A stretch of 43,158 bases of DNA from Prevotella sp. UBA2725 (GTDB lineage: Bacteria; Bacteroidota; Bacteroidia; Bacteroidales; Bacteroidaceae): the NCBI GenBank assembly GCA_002353825.1, contig DEKJ01000037.1, positions 1 to 43,158 on the forward strand, read 5' to 3'. The notes under the pieces are model-generated. The model did no database searches. It saw only the letters and a list, made by a program, of their open reading frames with translations, and had not been told where the DNA came from. The translations under genes and the position numbers were made by a program. This document shows, in pieces, positions 22,431-31,382 of this stretch (within the stretch, counting starts at the first letter, position 1; each line of letters begins with the position of its first letter).

Positions 22431-23226
22431 AGCTATATCCTTTCCGTGTGAATGTAAAAATGTAATAGTTGCGGTGAACAGCAGCATCCACGCCATACCA
22501 CATCACGCCATCCCCATAGAGATCAAGCGCCGTGCGCTGATGGTCGTGTCCTGAGATGCAACACTGTAAGCCAGGGAAGAGTTTGATGACATAGTCGAAC
22601 GTACCCTTAACGTTATTGTTGAACTGATCGCTCCCCGGACAAGCATGCATGACAAAGACGGTACGGTCAAAGGAGGCCGAGTCTTTGTGAATCTCTTGTT
22701 GCATAAAATCGAAGTTAGGCACGGCCGCCATATAATCATACTCAGTGGCATTGGTGTTGAGACAAACGAACTTGATGCCTCCTGCTATGAACGAGAAATC
22801 CAGACTATCTCCAAACGCCGTCCTCCATACTTGGTCACCGGTACCAAGGAAATCATGATTGCCAATAAGCACAACATAAGGCTTATTGAGTTTCTTCAGA
22901 ATATCGTAGCCCCATTCAAACTCACGGGTGGTACCCGTATCCGTGAAGTCACCGCAATGAACGACGAAGTCGATGCTGTCGTTGGCATTGATAGACGCTA
23001 CCTCATCCTTAAACTCCGCATGCCACAGGTGCGTGTCGCTGATAAACGCCACACGCAGTGTGTCGCGATCCTTGAACCGTTGCTCAATAACCGCGATATT
23101 CGTCGGGTTGAGATTCTTCCCGCCTTTATAATTGGTATCGTAAGGGTGCACGTCAAACAGCCCCTTGTCGCAACCGGCAAGGAGCAGCATGACGCATAAT
23201 ATAAGGGTTAGTTTTATTCGAGGCAT
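22411..23226 (-). CDS. calcineurin-like metallophosphoesterase lipoprotein
   Basis: The 271-residue protein has a lipoprotein signal with lipobox LLAGC (Cys19), then the metallophosphoesterase motifs in order: AFISDTHLWH, VHCGDFTDTG, LIGNHDFLG, VMHACPG and GHDHQRT. It is therefore probably anchored in the outer or inner membrane, facing the periplasm or surface. The substrate is unknown. It is coupled to the outer-membrane-like gene that follows it. Confidence 0.88.
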   Translation of the reverse strand: MPRIKLTLILCVMLLLAGCDKGLFDVHPYDTNYKGGKNLNPTNIAVIEQRFKDRDTLRVAFISDTHLWHAEFKDEVASINANDSIDFVVHCGDFTDTGTTREFEWGYDILKKLNKPYVVLIGNHDFLGTGDQVWRTAFGDSLDFSFIAGGIKFVCLNTNATEYDYMAAVPNFDFMQQEIHKDSASFDRTVFVMHACPGSDQFNNNVKGTFDYVIKLFPGLQCCISGHDHQRTALDLYGDGVMWYGVDAAVHRNYYIFTFTRKGYSYETVYF

Positions 23227-23254
23227 AACTATGATCTATAAGGTATTGGTTGCA

Positions 23255-23278
23255 GTGGCCGCCCCCAGTGGCGGCCAC
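23255..23278. repeat. GC-rich REP-like hairpin, third copy
   Basis: GTGGCCGCC (23255-23263) pairs with GGCGGCCAC (23270-23278) around a 6-nt loop, between the phosphoesterase start and the end of hppA. It shares GCAGTGGCC and CGGCCACCA with the hairpins after lpxB and parB, but the loop differs. It may terminate hppA transcription. Confidence 0.5.
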
Positions 23279-23299
23279 CACCCCGGATGGCACATTGTC

Positions 23300-25507
23300 T
23301 TACGCCAGTGCGACCGTGAGTCCCGCCATGACGATGCTCACCATAGACATAAGTTTAATGAGAATATTGAGCGATGGCCCGGATGTATCCTTGAACGGAT
23401 CACCCACGGTATCGCCGACGACGGTAGCTTTATGGCATTCAGAGCCTTTACCTCCAAACTCACCTTCCTCCACCATCTTCTTGGCATTGTCCCAGGCACC
23501 ACCACCGTTCGCCATGAACACGGCAAGAGAGAAGCCGGTGGCGAGACCACCGGCAAGGAGTCCGAGCACTCCCGCCACACCGACGACGCAACCGACGATG
23601 ATAGGGATGACGATGGCAAGAAGCGAAGGAATGATCATCTCATGCTGGGCTGAACGCGTCGAGATAGCCACACAACGGCCATAGTCGGGCGTAGCCTTGC
23701 CTTCAAGGATGCCTTTGATCGTACGGAACTGTCGGCGCACCTCTTCAACCATCTTCTCGGCAGCACGCCCCACGGCGCCCATCGTCAGACCACAGAAGAG
23801 AAACGCTACCATGCCACCGATGAACATACCCACGATGACCTTCGGGTTCATGAGATTGATCTGGAAATACTCCATAAAGTCGGGCATTGTTGCCGATGAC
23901 GGGTCAAAAGCATTGCCCACGGAGTCAACAAACTGTCTGCCGTTATCCACGGCTCTTATCATGGCTATCTTCACCTCTTCGATATAGGAAGCAAGAAGAG
24001 CAAGCGCTGTCAGAGCTGCTGAACCAATGGCAAAACCTTTGCCCGTAGCTGCCGTCGTATTGCCCAGCGCATCGAGGGCATCGGTGCGAGCCCGCACGCT
24101 CTCACCCAATCCACTCATCTCTGCGTTGCCACCCGCGTTGTCGGCAATAGGTCCATAAGCATCCGTAGCAAGGGTGATACCCAATGTTGAGAGCATTCCA
24201 ACCGCAGCGATGCCTATTCCATAGAGCCCCGACTGAATAGACGAGGCACTCATCGTCAGGTCAAAGCCGTTGGCGCAGAGATAACTCAGCATGATAGCCA
24301 CGGCGATAGTCACCACTGGGATACAAGTGGAGATCATTCCCGTACCGATACCTTTGATAATGACCGTGGCCGCACCTGTCTTCGAAGCTTCCGCAATATG
24401 TTGTGTTGGCTTGTAGCTCTGAGAGGTATAATACTCCGTGCTCTGTCCGATGATGACACCAGCAGCCAAGCCAGTGACCACACTGAACGAGATGCCGAGC
24501 CAGTTGTTCAATCCTAAAAGATAAAGAATGACAAAAGTCGCTACGGCAATGAGGATAGCTGCCGTGTTTGTGCCAAGTCCGAGGGAATGAAGGAGCTCCT
24601 TCATCGTTGCCCCGTCTTTCGTACGCACCATGAAGATACCAGCCAGACTGAGGAACACGCCTACGGCAGCAATGAGCATTGGAGCGATGACTGCCTTGAG
24701 TTGCATCACATCGCCCGTAGCAGCAAAAGCTGTAGCACCAAGGGCTGCCGTAGAGAGAATACTGCCACAGTAACTCTCGTAGAGGTCAGCTCCCATGCCT
24801 GCCACATCCCCGACATTGTCGCCTACATTATCGGCAATCGTAGCGGGGTTGCGCGGATCATCCTCGGGAATATCCGCCTCCACCTTTCCAACAAGGTCAG
24901 CGCCTACATCTGCTGCTTTCGTGTAGATACCACCACCGACACGTGCAAAGAGTGCCTGCGTGGAAGCACCCATGCCGAAGGTCAGCATCGTTGTGGTGAC
25001 AGTGATGAGCGCCGCCTCTCCCCCACTGTAGAAAGCATGAAGGATAAGAAACCACACAGCAATATCGAGCAGACCCAAACCTACAACGACAAGTCCCATC
25101 ACGGCTCCTGAGCGGAAAGCTATCTTCAGACCTTTGTCGAGACCCTGCCGGGCTGCATTCGCCGTACGCCCACTGGCATAAGTCGCTGTCTTCATGCCGA
25201 AGAATCCTGCTAAGCCGGAGAAGAAACCGCCCGTGAGGAAGGCGAATGGCACCCACGGGTTCTGCACATGGAAGCCATAGGCCATGATAGCGAAGATGAC
25301 GGCAAGGACAATGAATACGATCAATACTACTTTGTACTGTTGTTTGAGATAAGCCATGGCACCGCGGCGCACATAGCCTGCTATCTCACACATTCGCGGT
25401 GTTCCTTCTTCTTCGCGCATCATCCTGCTGAAGAACGTCCACGCCATGACAAGGGCCGCGACCGATGCCAAGGGGATTAACCAGAAAATCAAGGGGATGT
25501 CGTTCAT
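23300..25507 (-). CDS. hppA: membrane ion-translocating pyrophosphatase
   Basis: This multi-span inner-membrane pump couples hydrolysis of pyrophosphate to export of H+ or Na+. The 735-residue protein has the PPi-binding motif DVGADLVGKVE, followed by DNVGDNVGDVAGMGADLYES, and a second acidic cluster near the C-terminus (ECHKATVVGDTVGDPFKDTS). GNTTAATGKGFAIGSAAL has Ala at the position that is Lys in K+-independent enzymes, which points to the K+-dependent class. Whether Na+, H+ or both are pumped cannot be settled by eye. Confidence 0.95.
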   Translation of the reverse strand: MNDIPLIFWLIPLASVAALVMAWTFFSRMMREEEGTPRMCEIAGYVRRGAMAYLKQQYKVVLIVFIVLAVIFAIMAYGFHVQNPWVPFAFLTGGFFSGLAGFFGMKTATYASGRTANAARQGLDKGLKIAFRSGAVMGLVVVGLGLLDIAVWFLILHAFYSGGEAALITVTTTMLTFGMGASTQALFARVGGGIYTKAADVGADLVGKVEADIPEDDPRNPATIADNVGDNVGDVAGMGADLYESYCGSILSTAALGATAFAATGDVMQLKAVIAPMLIAAVGVFLSLAGIFMVRTKDGATMKELLHSLGLGTNTAAILIAVATFVILYLLGLNNWLGISFSVVTGLAAGVIIGQSTEYYTSQSYKPTQHIAEASKTGAATVIIKGIGTGMISTCIPVVTIAVAIMLSYLCANGFDLTMSASSIQSGLYGIGIAAVGMLSTLGITLATDAYGPIADNAGGNAEMSGLGESVRARTDALDALGNTTAATGKGFAIGSAALTALALLASYIEEVKIAMIRAVDNGRQFVDSVGNAFDPSSATMPDFMEYFQINLMNPKVIVGMFIGGMVAFLFCGLTMGAVGRAAEKMVEEVRRQFRTIKGILEGKATPDYGRCVAISTRSAQHEMIIPSLLAIVIPIIVGCVVGVAGVLGLLAGGLATGFSLAVFMANGGGAWDNAKKMVEEGEFGGKGSECHKATVVGDTVGDPFKDTSGPSLNILIKLMSMVSIVMAGLTVALA

Positions 25508-25513
25508 AGTATT

Positions 25514-25562
25514 TGAGTTTTTAAGTTTGTGAGTTCTTGAGTTTATAAGTTCTTGTGGTTAT
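25514..25562. repeat. short AT-rich direct repeats before hppA
   Basis: Variations of GAGTTTNTAAGTT and GAGTTCTTG recur three to four times with a spacing of about 14-17 bp, in the 60-bp gap between hppA and the radical SAM gene. This may be simple slippage DNA. Confidence 0.45.
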
Positions 25563-25567
25563 AAGCT

Positions 25568-26431
25568 TTAGATGTTTCCCAAATAAACGTGTTCAACACC
25601 TTCCTCATGCGCTATCTGCTCCGCCTTCCGCATGTCAGCAATCGGGGTGGGCTCAGCATTCTCCATCTGATACATCGGGAAGAAGCGGGAGATATGAAAG
25701 GCACAGTGGTTCAAGTCATGCGCTGTGATCCATGCAAACATCTTGTGAAGCATCGCCTCATCGGTATTGATACCGGGGATAAGCAATAGTGTGATTTCAA
25801 GATGTACATTCATCTCATGAAGGATCAAGAGCGTTCGAAGTACAGGTTCCAATGAGGCTTTATTGAACTTACGATAGGTCTCATCAGAGAATGATTTGAG
25901 GTCGATGTTGGCTGCATCAAGATAAGGCGCCAGGTCTCGCAGGGGTTGCTCATTGACATACCCCGCACTAACCAGGACATTGTACAGTCCCTTCTCATGG
26001 GCGAGCTTTGCCGTATCATAGACATACTCGTACCACGTCAGCGGCTCTGTGTAGGTGTAGGCGATCGTCGGCAGGTGATGACTCAGTGCAAGACTGACGA
26101 TGTCTTCCGGCTGGCAGTCGTAAGCAGGTACATCAGATGGTGATGCTTGTGAGATGTCAAAGTTCTGACAATTAGGACACCGCAGATTGCAACCCGTGCA
26201 GGCAATAGACAAACAGCGGGTGCCCGGATGCCACTCAGCGAGCGGTTTCTTCTCAATAGGATCATCGGCAATGGCGCAAGGTCTGCCATAGACAAGGGAT
26301 ACCAATTTTCCTCCTTTGTTCATTCGCGAACGGCACAGCCCCGTCTTTCCCTCAGCGATGACACATTCGTGAGGGCACAGAAGGCACCGTACCGAACCAT
26401 TATCTTGTTTATCGTAATATTTGCATTGCAT
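25568..26431 (-). CDS. amrS: AmmeMemoRadiSam system radical SAM enzyme
   Basis: The 287-residue protein has an N-terminal Cys cluster (RCLLCPHECVIAEGKTGLC) and the radical SAM cluster motif CNLRCPNCQN (CxxxCxxC, near residues 77-84), then TYTEPLTWYEY and SAGYVNEQPL, typical of the pyruvate-formate-lyase-activating-like branch that partners AMMECR1 and MEMO proteins. The reaction is unknown in general. I chose ATG 26431 (MQCKYYDKQD), 7 nt after the stop of the fusion gene; the longer open frame only reads through the upstream gene. Confidence 0.88.
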   Translation of the reverse strand: MQCKYYDKQDNGSVRCLLCPHECVIAEGKTGLCRSRMNKGGKLVSLVYGRPCAIADDPIEKKPLAEWHPGTRCLSIACTGCNLRCPNCQNFDISQASPSDVPAYDCQPEDIVSLALSHHLPTIAYTYTEPLTWYEYVYDTAKLAHEKGLYNVLVSAGYVNEQPLRDLAPYLDAANIDLKSFSDETYRKFNKASLEPVLRTLLILHEMNVHLEITLLLIPGINTDEAMLHKMFAWITAHDLNHCAFHISRFFPMYQMENAEPTPIADMRKAEQIAHEEGVEHVYLGNI

Positions 26432-26438
26432 AGTTTTC

Positions 26439-27962
26439 CTAAAAGATGATTGCTTCGTAGGTGTACAGTTCTGCGGTCTTCCATCCATCCCAGCCGATGC
26501 CCGCCTTGTCTTGGGCACAATGACCGAGGAACTCTTCTTTCGTCCAGTTGACCTCGTCGGCAACTTGCGGCAGGAACGTGCCACTACGCCAGCCTTTACG
26601 CATGTAGATGCCCTGCTTGCCGTACTGGAACTCATCGATGCTATGGATCCGTTTCAAAGGCGTGAGCACACTGATCTCAATCTGCACATCATCGAGCTCT
26701 TCTTCCCGCAATGGCGTAAAGCGCGGATCCTCAAAGGCTGCAGCGTGCGCCATCTCTTTGGTCAGTTCTCCGAGTGCCACATCTTCACCAAAGTGACCGA
26801 TGCAGCCACGAAGACGTCCATGCTCCGTCAAGGTAACGAAGACGCCAAGTTTACGCTCGAAAATCTTAGTAGGCGTAACCTTCAAATGTCGGCTCTCGGG
26901 AGAAATTGCGTTCCAAGCCACGTTGTGCAACTGCTGCTTATCCTCTGCCGTCAACAACGAGTCATTTTCATGTTGCTCAGAAGGCTTAGTGTCCTCTTTT
27001 GAAGACTCTATGTCTCTGACTACGCAGAACGAGTGATAACCCACGACCTCATCCTTCCCGCCATAAGGCGAGTCTCCACTATTGAGATAAGCGATATGAT
27101 GAATATGCGTCGTTGAATCGTTGCTCATCATCATAAGCATCACAGCGATAGCGCTCTGACCACATGCACTTGTATAGAGGTTATTAATACGCAGCGAAGC
27201 ATTCTCCTGCAAGGCTTCTAAGAACTTATCGAGCCGGCCTGTAGACAGTGCTTTTCCGCTGTTTCCGTCCACCTTTAATGCATCTTCATAAGCTGGATAA
27301 TGGCTGAAGTCACTGCTGATGACAAAGAGGTTGTCGGCATTGAAATAAGGTTTCAAGGCTGCAGCTATCTCCTTCAACTTTGCATATTCCTGTGTACCGA
27401 TGATAATAGGCACAATCGGCGGCAGCTCCTTCCAACGGTATTGCAAGAAAGGCAACTGCACCTCCAGGCAATGCTCACGATCATGGGCTGAAGGTTTATA
27501 AATGAATACCCGATTGTCGGCAATGAGTTGTTTGCAGAGCGCAGTATCTACCGGCACTTCTCCCAACGGTGTGGCATAAGCATCAAAGGCATCACACACC
27601 GATGCTCCATCAAAAGCCACATGATGAGAAGGACCCAATAAAAAGATGTGCTTGTAAGTCGCATCTTTAGGAATCACCGCAAAAGCAGAAGCTGCGACAC
27701 TTCCTGAAAAGACATAACCAGCATGAGGCACGACAACTGCCTGTACCTTTTCTTTACTGTCCACAACGACTCTTGAGGCGGCAAGAAGTCCCTCGCCTTT
27801 CTTGTAGCATTGTGCTACATCGTTTGTCAACTCCTGGCGTGAGGCAGCATAGAACTGTCCCGCCACAGCCATCGGTCTAATATTTTGAGCCATAGCTAAT
27901 TCTCCTGTTATCATAGCCACTAAAGCCATCAGTAGCCTTATATATCGACATCTCCACTTCAT
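26439..27962 (-). CDS. MEMO-AMMECR1 fusion protein (AmmeMemoRadiSam proteins B and A)
   Basis: The 507-residue protein has a signal-peptide-like N-terminus (residues 1-25, ending ELAMA), a MEMO domain (about 28-315: RPMAVAGQFYAA, VVPHAGYVFSGSVAA, LLGPSHHVAFDG, HDREHCLEVQLPFLQ, SSDFSHYPAY) and, after a linker, an AMMECR1 domain (about 335-507, with LGVFVTLTEHGRLRGCIG and FEDPRFTPL). Both domains look complete. The radical SAM gene follows after 7 nt, so all three functions of the system lie in two cotranscribed genes. Function is unknown. Export of the fusion would separate it from a cytosolic radical SAM partner, which is odd. Confidence 0.9.
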   Translation of the reverse strand: MKWRCRYIRLLMALVAMITGELAMAQNIRPMAVAGQFYAASRQELTNDVAQCYKKGEGLLAASRVVVDSKEKVQAVVVPHAGYVFSGSVAASAFAVIPKDATYKHIFLLGPSHHVAFDGASVCDAFDAYATPLGEVPVDTALCKQLIADNRVFIYKPSAHDREHCLEVQLPFLQYRWKELPPIVPIIIGTQEYAKLKEIAAALKPYFNADNLFVISSDFSHYPAYEDALKVDGNSGKALSTGRLDKFLEALQENASLRINNLYTSACGQSAIAVMLMMMSNDSTTHIHHIAYLNSGDSPYGGKDEVVGYHSFCVVRDIESSKEDTKPSEQHENDSLLTAEDKQQLHNVAWNAISPESRHLKVTPTKIFERKLGVFVTLTEHGRLRGCIGHFGEDVALGELTKEMAHAAAFEDPRFTPLREEELDDVQIEISVLTPLKRIHSIDEFQYGKQGIYMRKGWRSGTFLPQVADEVNWTKEEFLGHCAQDKAGIGWDGWKTAELYTYEAIIF

Positions 27963-28051
27963 TGGTTTAGTGGCTAAATAATACTTTTGGCAAATATAAT
28001 ATATTTTCGCGAGATTAGCAATTATTTTTGGCTTAAATAATGTTCAATAAT

Positions 28052-28909
28052 TCAGAACCGGCAAGGGAGCTTGGAGAGTTGCCACAGCAATGTCTTGGCG
28101 AGTCGCTCATGTCCTGCGTCGTTAGGATGGAGCAGATCCTTGGCATTGTGATAATAGACCGTGCCATTGATGAGTGGGAAGAAGCCCGTAAGGGAATTGG
28201 TGTCTATCACCGGCACTGCCCACACATTGCCAGCCTCCTTGACACTCTCCACATACGCATCCTGATACAGTCCACCACGGCTCTCGATATTTTCCTCTGG
28301 CTGTAAGTTCTTGTCATTGGCGTCGAAGATAGCACGATGGATAGGGGTGAGCAAGACGACTTGCTTGTCGGTATAATACTCTTTGATAAGTTTCATTGCG
28401 ATATTGATGCGACCCCGGAAGGTGTTTGGATCATAGGTGAAACGGCGATAATGACGCAGTTCCTTCCGCTTCATCTGTCCATAGGCGGCTTCCACGATCG
28501 TGTCACCTTCCTCATACCACTGTCCAATTCGCACACCATGATTATAGTCGTTGGTACCCATCAGGATAAGAATAGCATCTACATCGGAGCCATGCTCACC
28601 ATGGAGTTTCTCCACCTGAGCCGGGATTTGCGACCACTGTTGCCCACTGATGCCATAGACATAAGGCTTGATGTCAAGCCACTCGCTCAAGAATCCCCAG
28701 TATTTCTTCTTTGATCCGTTGTTGCGTGGATCCGTCTGCGAGTCGCCAAGGAATGCTACACGCGCTCCATACCATGGATGGATCTGCGCAAGGACTTTGC
28801 GGGATGGGACACCATCTGTCTCATTAGATGACTTTGTGTTGGCTGCCTGAACATTTGTGAACATCATTGCTGCAATGAGCATGAATAAGAAAACACAGTA
28901 TTTCTTCAT
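28052..28909 (-). CDS. SGNH/GDSL-family hydrolase, secreted
   Basis: The 285-residue protein starts with a signal peptide (MKKYCVFLFMLIAAMMFTNV, ending QAA). The SGNH blocks are visible: VAFLGDSQTDP (nucleophile Ser), YGISGQQW, ILMGTNDYNHG (Asn) and DLLHPNDAGHERLA (Asp and His). In Bacteroidales such enzymes often deacetylate sugars or lipids; the substrate is unknown here. It is a single gene, divergent from the MATE gene. Confidence 0.87.
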   Translation of the reverse strand: MKKYCVFLFMLIAAMMFTNVQAANTKSSNETDGVPSRKVLAQIHPWYGARVAFLGDSQTDPRNNGSKKKYWGFLSEWLDIKPYVYGISGQQWSQIPAQVEKLHGEHGSDVDAILILMGTNDYNHGVRIGQWYEEGDTIVEAAYGQMKRKELRHYRRFTYDPNTFRGRINIAMKLIKEYYTDKQVVLLTPIHRAIFDANDKNLQPEENIESRGGLYQDAYVESVKEAGNVWAVPVIDTNSLTGFFPLINGTVYYHNAKDLLHPNDAGHERLAKTLLWQLSKLPCRF

Positions 28910-28987
28910 ATTTTATGTATTTAAATTTTCAATGGTATGCTTTGCGGTTAGCCGCCCTTATTGGCGAATACCATCCTTATAATGTTG

Positions 28988-29017
28988 CAAAAGTAATTAA
29001 AAAGGTGAGACAAAGCA
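28988..29017 (-). promoter_or_regulatory. promoter of the SGNH hydrolase gene
   Basis: On the minus strand TACTTTTG (28995-28988) is preceded by TTG (29017-29015) with a 19-bp spacer, a good Bacteroidetes promoter. The leader would be about 70 nt and contains an inverted repeat, ATGGTAT (28932-28938) with ATACCAT (28968-28974). Confidence 0.55.
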
Positions 29018-29070
29018 AAGTATATTAGAATTATTAGTTGTAAATTCGTTCATATTCGCATTATTATCAG

Positions 29071-29078
29071 TAACTTTG
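29071..29078 (+). promoter_or_regulatory. MATE gene -7 element
   Basis: TAACTTTG matches TAnnTTTG and lies 21 bp before the start codon. No TTG is seen at the -33 position. Confidence 0.5.
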
Positions 29079-29099
29079 CACGCCCAATAGAGAATATAG

Positions 29100-30467
29100 A
29101 TGAAGAAAAGTGACCTATTACTTGCCAAGATACGCAATGGCGAAGAGATGACGCGCGGTGAGAAACTACGTCTCATCTTCGAACTGAGTGTACCGTCGAT
29201 GCTGGCTCAGATCACGACGGTGATGATGTTTTTCATTGATGCCGCCATGGTGGGCCATCTCGGTGCAGCAGCCTCAGCAAGCATTGGCCTCATCGAGACG
29301 ACGACATGGCTCATGGGTTCTCTTCTCTCAGCTGTGTCGGTGGGCTTCTCTGTTCAGGTGGCTCATTTCATCGGAGCCAACGACTTTATCCGTGCCCGCC
29401 AGGTGTTTCGTCATGCGCTTGTCTGTGGCATCGCTTTCAGCATTTTTATGGCGCTCATCGGTGTAGCCATCCATAATCCGCTACCCTATTGGCTTGGCGG
29501 CAAAGCGGATATCGCTCCGATGTCGTCGGCTTATTTCCTTATCTTTAGTCTCACGCTCCCCGCCGTCCTCACCTACCATCTCATGAGCGCCATGTTGAAG
29601 AGCGCAGGGGAGATGCGCGTGCCGAGCGCGCTCTCCATCATGATGTGCTGCCTCGACGTGGCTTTCAACTACCTCTTTATATACATCTTTAATATGGGTG
29701 TCATTGGCGCGGCGTTGGGAACCATGGCGGCTTATGTCGTGACCGTCATCCCGATGACTTGGCAGGCGGTATGGAAGAACAAGATTATTGCATTGCGACT
29801 TGACCACACCCACTTCGTCTGGATGTGGGAATATGTACGCAACGCGGCGAAGATAAGTACGCCTATAGCTATCCAAAACGTCCTCATGGGATCAGCGCAA
29901 GTCGTCTCTACACTTATCGTGGCACCCCTTGGAAACATCGCCATTGCAGCCAACTCCTTTGCGATCACAGCAGAAAGCCTCTGCTACATGCCGGGCTACG
30001 GTGTAGGCGATGCAGCCTCGACGCTCGTAGGCCAGACTTATGGCGCAAGACGCATCGATCTCTGTAAGAGTTTTGCTCACATGACCATCGGCGTTGGCAT
30101 GGCGGTGATGGCATTCATGGGATTGCTCATGTTTGTCTTTGCTCCAGAGATGATCGGTTTCCTCTCACCCGTGACAGCTATCCGTGACCTTGGTGCAACA
30201 GTCCTTCGTATCGAGGCTTTTGCAGAACCATTCTTTGCAGCAGCCATCGTGAGCTATTCTGTATGTGTGGCTGCCGGCGACACGCTCAAGCCTGCTATCA
30301 TGAGTCTGTTCTCAATGTGGTGCGTGCGTCTGACACTCGCCTATGGGCTCTCACAAAGTTATGGCCTGCGTGGCGTATGGATTGCTATGGCGACCGAGCT
30401 CACCTTCCGTGGTACCATCTTCCTTGTGAGAATTTGGAAAGGATGGTGGTTAAAACTGACAACTTAA
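29100..30467 (+). CDS. MATE-family efflux transporter
   Basis: The 455-residue inner-membrane protein has about 12 membrane helices in two halves. The first half carries FFIDAAMVGHLGAAASASIG, the usual MATE helix 1-2 signature, and the second half AIAANSFAITAESLCYMPGYGVGDAASTLVGQTYGA, again canonical. MATE proteins export cationic drugs or metabolites by Na+ or H+ antiport; the substrate cannot be predicted. It is a single gene with its own promoter. Confidence 0.92.
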   Translation: MKKSDLLLAKIRNGEEMTRGEKLRLIFELSVPSMLAQITTVMMFFIDAAMVGHLGAAASASIGLIETTTWLMGSLLSAVSVGFSVQVAHFIGANDFIRARQVFRHALVCGIAFSIFMALIGVAIHNPLPYWLGGKADIAPMSSAYFLIFSLTLPAVLTYHLMSAMLKSAGEMRVPSALSIMMCCLDVAFNYLFIYIFNMGVIGAALGTMAAYVVTVIPMTWQAVWKNKIIALRLDHTHFVWMWEYVRNAAKISTPIAIQNVLMGSAQVVSTLIVAPLGNIAIAANSFAITAESLCYMPGYGVGDAASTLVGQTYGARRIDLCKSFAHMTIGVGMAVMAFMGLLMFVFAPEMIGFLSPVTAIRDLGATVLRIEAFAEPFFAAAIVSYSVCVAAGDTLKPAIMSLFSMWCVRLTLAYGLSQSYGLRGVWIAMATELTFRGTIFLVRIWKGWWLKLTT

Positions 30468-30491
30468 TGGACGACTCTCAACTTTTTTGTG

Positions 30492-30499
30492 TATCTTTG
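30492..30499 (+). promoter_or_regulatory. -7 element of the winged-helix regulator gene
   Basis: TATCTTTG matches TAnnTTTG, 27 bp before the start codon. A T-rich stretch lies upstream, without a clear TTG. Confidence 0.5.
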
Positions 30500-30526
30500 C
30501 AAATGTAATCGCAAAGTCAGAGAGAT

Positions 30527-31267
30527 ATGAAGTTGAAACCTATCCATACCATCGCAGTTCTTGTCACGCTGATGTTATGTTCAGCATGGGCAAGCTACCG
30601 TAGTTATGACCATACACGAAAGGCTATCATCAGCGATATGAACCAGGCGCTGGCACAGACTTTAGCTGAAAAGCAAGAAGGCTGGATCACCCCTGATACT
30701 ATCCGTGACTACCGCAATCATCTTAAAGTAGCAGCCCTACGCGAATGCTCATTCGTTTATTATGCCATGGATGATACGGAGCGAGGCATCTGCAGTAGAA
30801 AGATGCAATGGCAGCGTCATGGAAAAGCATTAGCATTCCAAGGCTATGTCAATTGTTCTATGGCTACTGTCTTTGCTCTGTCAGACCAGCGGGCGAGTGG
30901 CATGCTCTCACTCCTCGCAATACTGTGGGCCGTTGGTTCAATTCTTTATTTTAGGCGTCAGCATGTAGATGGCATCGTTGTAGGAAGTCTTGTACTTAGC
31001 GATGCAGACAATAAATTCTATGATGTAAACCACAAGGCCGTAAAGTTCACACCGATGCAAGAGCAACTCATGCGGATGTTTTTTGCATCAGAGACCCATT
31101 GTCTTTCCAAGCAAGAAATCTGTGAGGCTCTGTGGCCGAAGAAGCCCGACGCCAGTGAAACGCTCTATACCTTAATCCGCCGTTTGAAACCCATCACCGA
31201 GACACAAGCCAACCTCGAGATTGTGACGGAGCGGGGAAAAGATTACCAGCTAAGAGTGAAGGGATAA
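30527..31267 (+). CDS. membrane-anchored PhoB/OmpR-type winged-helix regulator
   Basis: The 246-residue protein has an N-terminal membrane helix or signal anchor (about 7-24), a small extracytoplasmic domain of about 100 residues, a second membrane helix (about 126-144, MLSLLAILWAVGSILYF) and a C-terminal DNA-binding domain (about 165-246). The last matches the OmpR/PhoB winged helix: KFTPMQEQLMRMFFASETH, LSKQEICEALWP, YTLIRRLKPI and VTERGKDYQLR. It looks like a one-component transmembrane sensor, similar in principle to CadC or ToxR but with the DNA-binding domain at the C-terminus. The gene lies directly before an outer-membrane barrel gene, its probable target. Confidence 0.82.
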   Translation: MKLKPIHTIAVLVTLMLCSAWASYRSYDHTRKAIISDMNQALAQTLAEKQEGWITPDTIRDYRNHLKVAALRECSFVYYAMDDTERGICSRKMQWQRHGKALAFQGYVNCSMATVFALSDQRASGMLSLLAILWAVGSILYFRRQHVDGIVVGSLVLSDADNKFYDVNHKAVKFTPMQEQLMRMFFASETHCLSKQEICEALWPKKPDASETLYTLIRRLKPITETQANLEIVTERGKDYQLRVKG

Positions 31268-31306
31268 TTTTTCATTATTTCATTCTTTCATTCTTTCAAT
31301 ATTTCG

Positions 31307-31328
31307 ATTGTCAGCCAATTGTCAGCTA
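31307..31328 (+). promoter_or_regulatory. 11-bp direct repeat operator candidate
   Basis: ATTGTCAGCCA (31307-31317) and ATTGTCAGCTA (31318-31328) are adjacent and 10 of 11 identical. They end 29 bp before a -7 element at 31358-31365 (TATCTTTG). Tandem 11-bp boxes upstream of the core promoter are the binding architecture of PhoB/OmpR-type winged helices, and such a protein is encoded next door. Confidence 0.55.
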
Positions 31329-31357
31329 CGTTTTTCTGATATTTACCCCTTCCTTTC

Positions 31358-31365
31358 TATCTTTG
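31358..31365 (+). promoter_or_regulatory. -7 element of the outer-membrane barrel gene
   Basis: TATCTTTG matches TAnnTTTG, 17 bp before ATG 31383, so the leader is only about 10 nt. Confidence 0.55.
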
Positions 31366-31382
31366 CAGAAACAATTGCGAAG

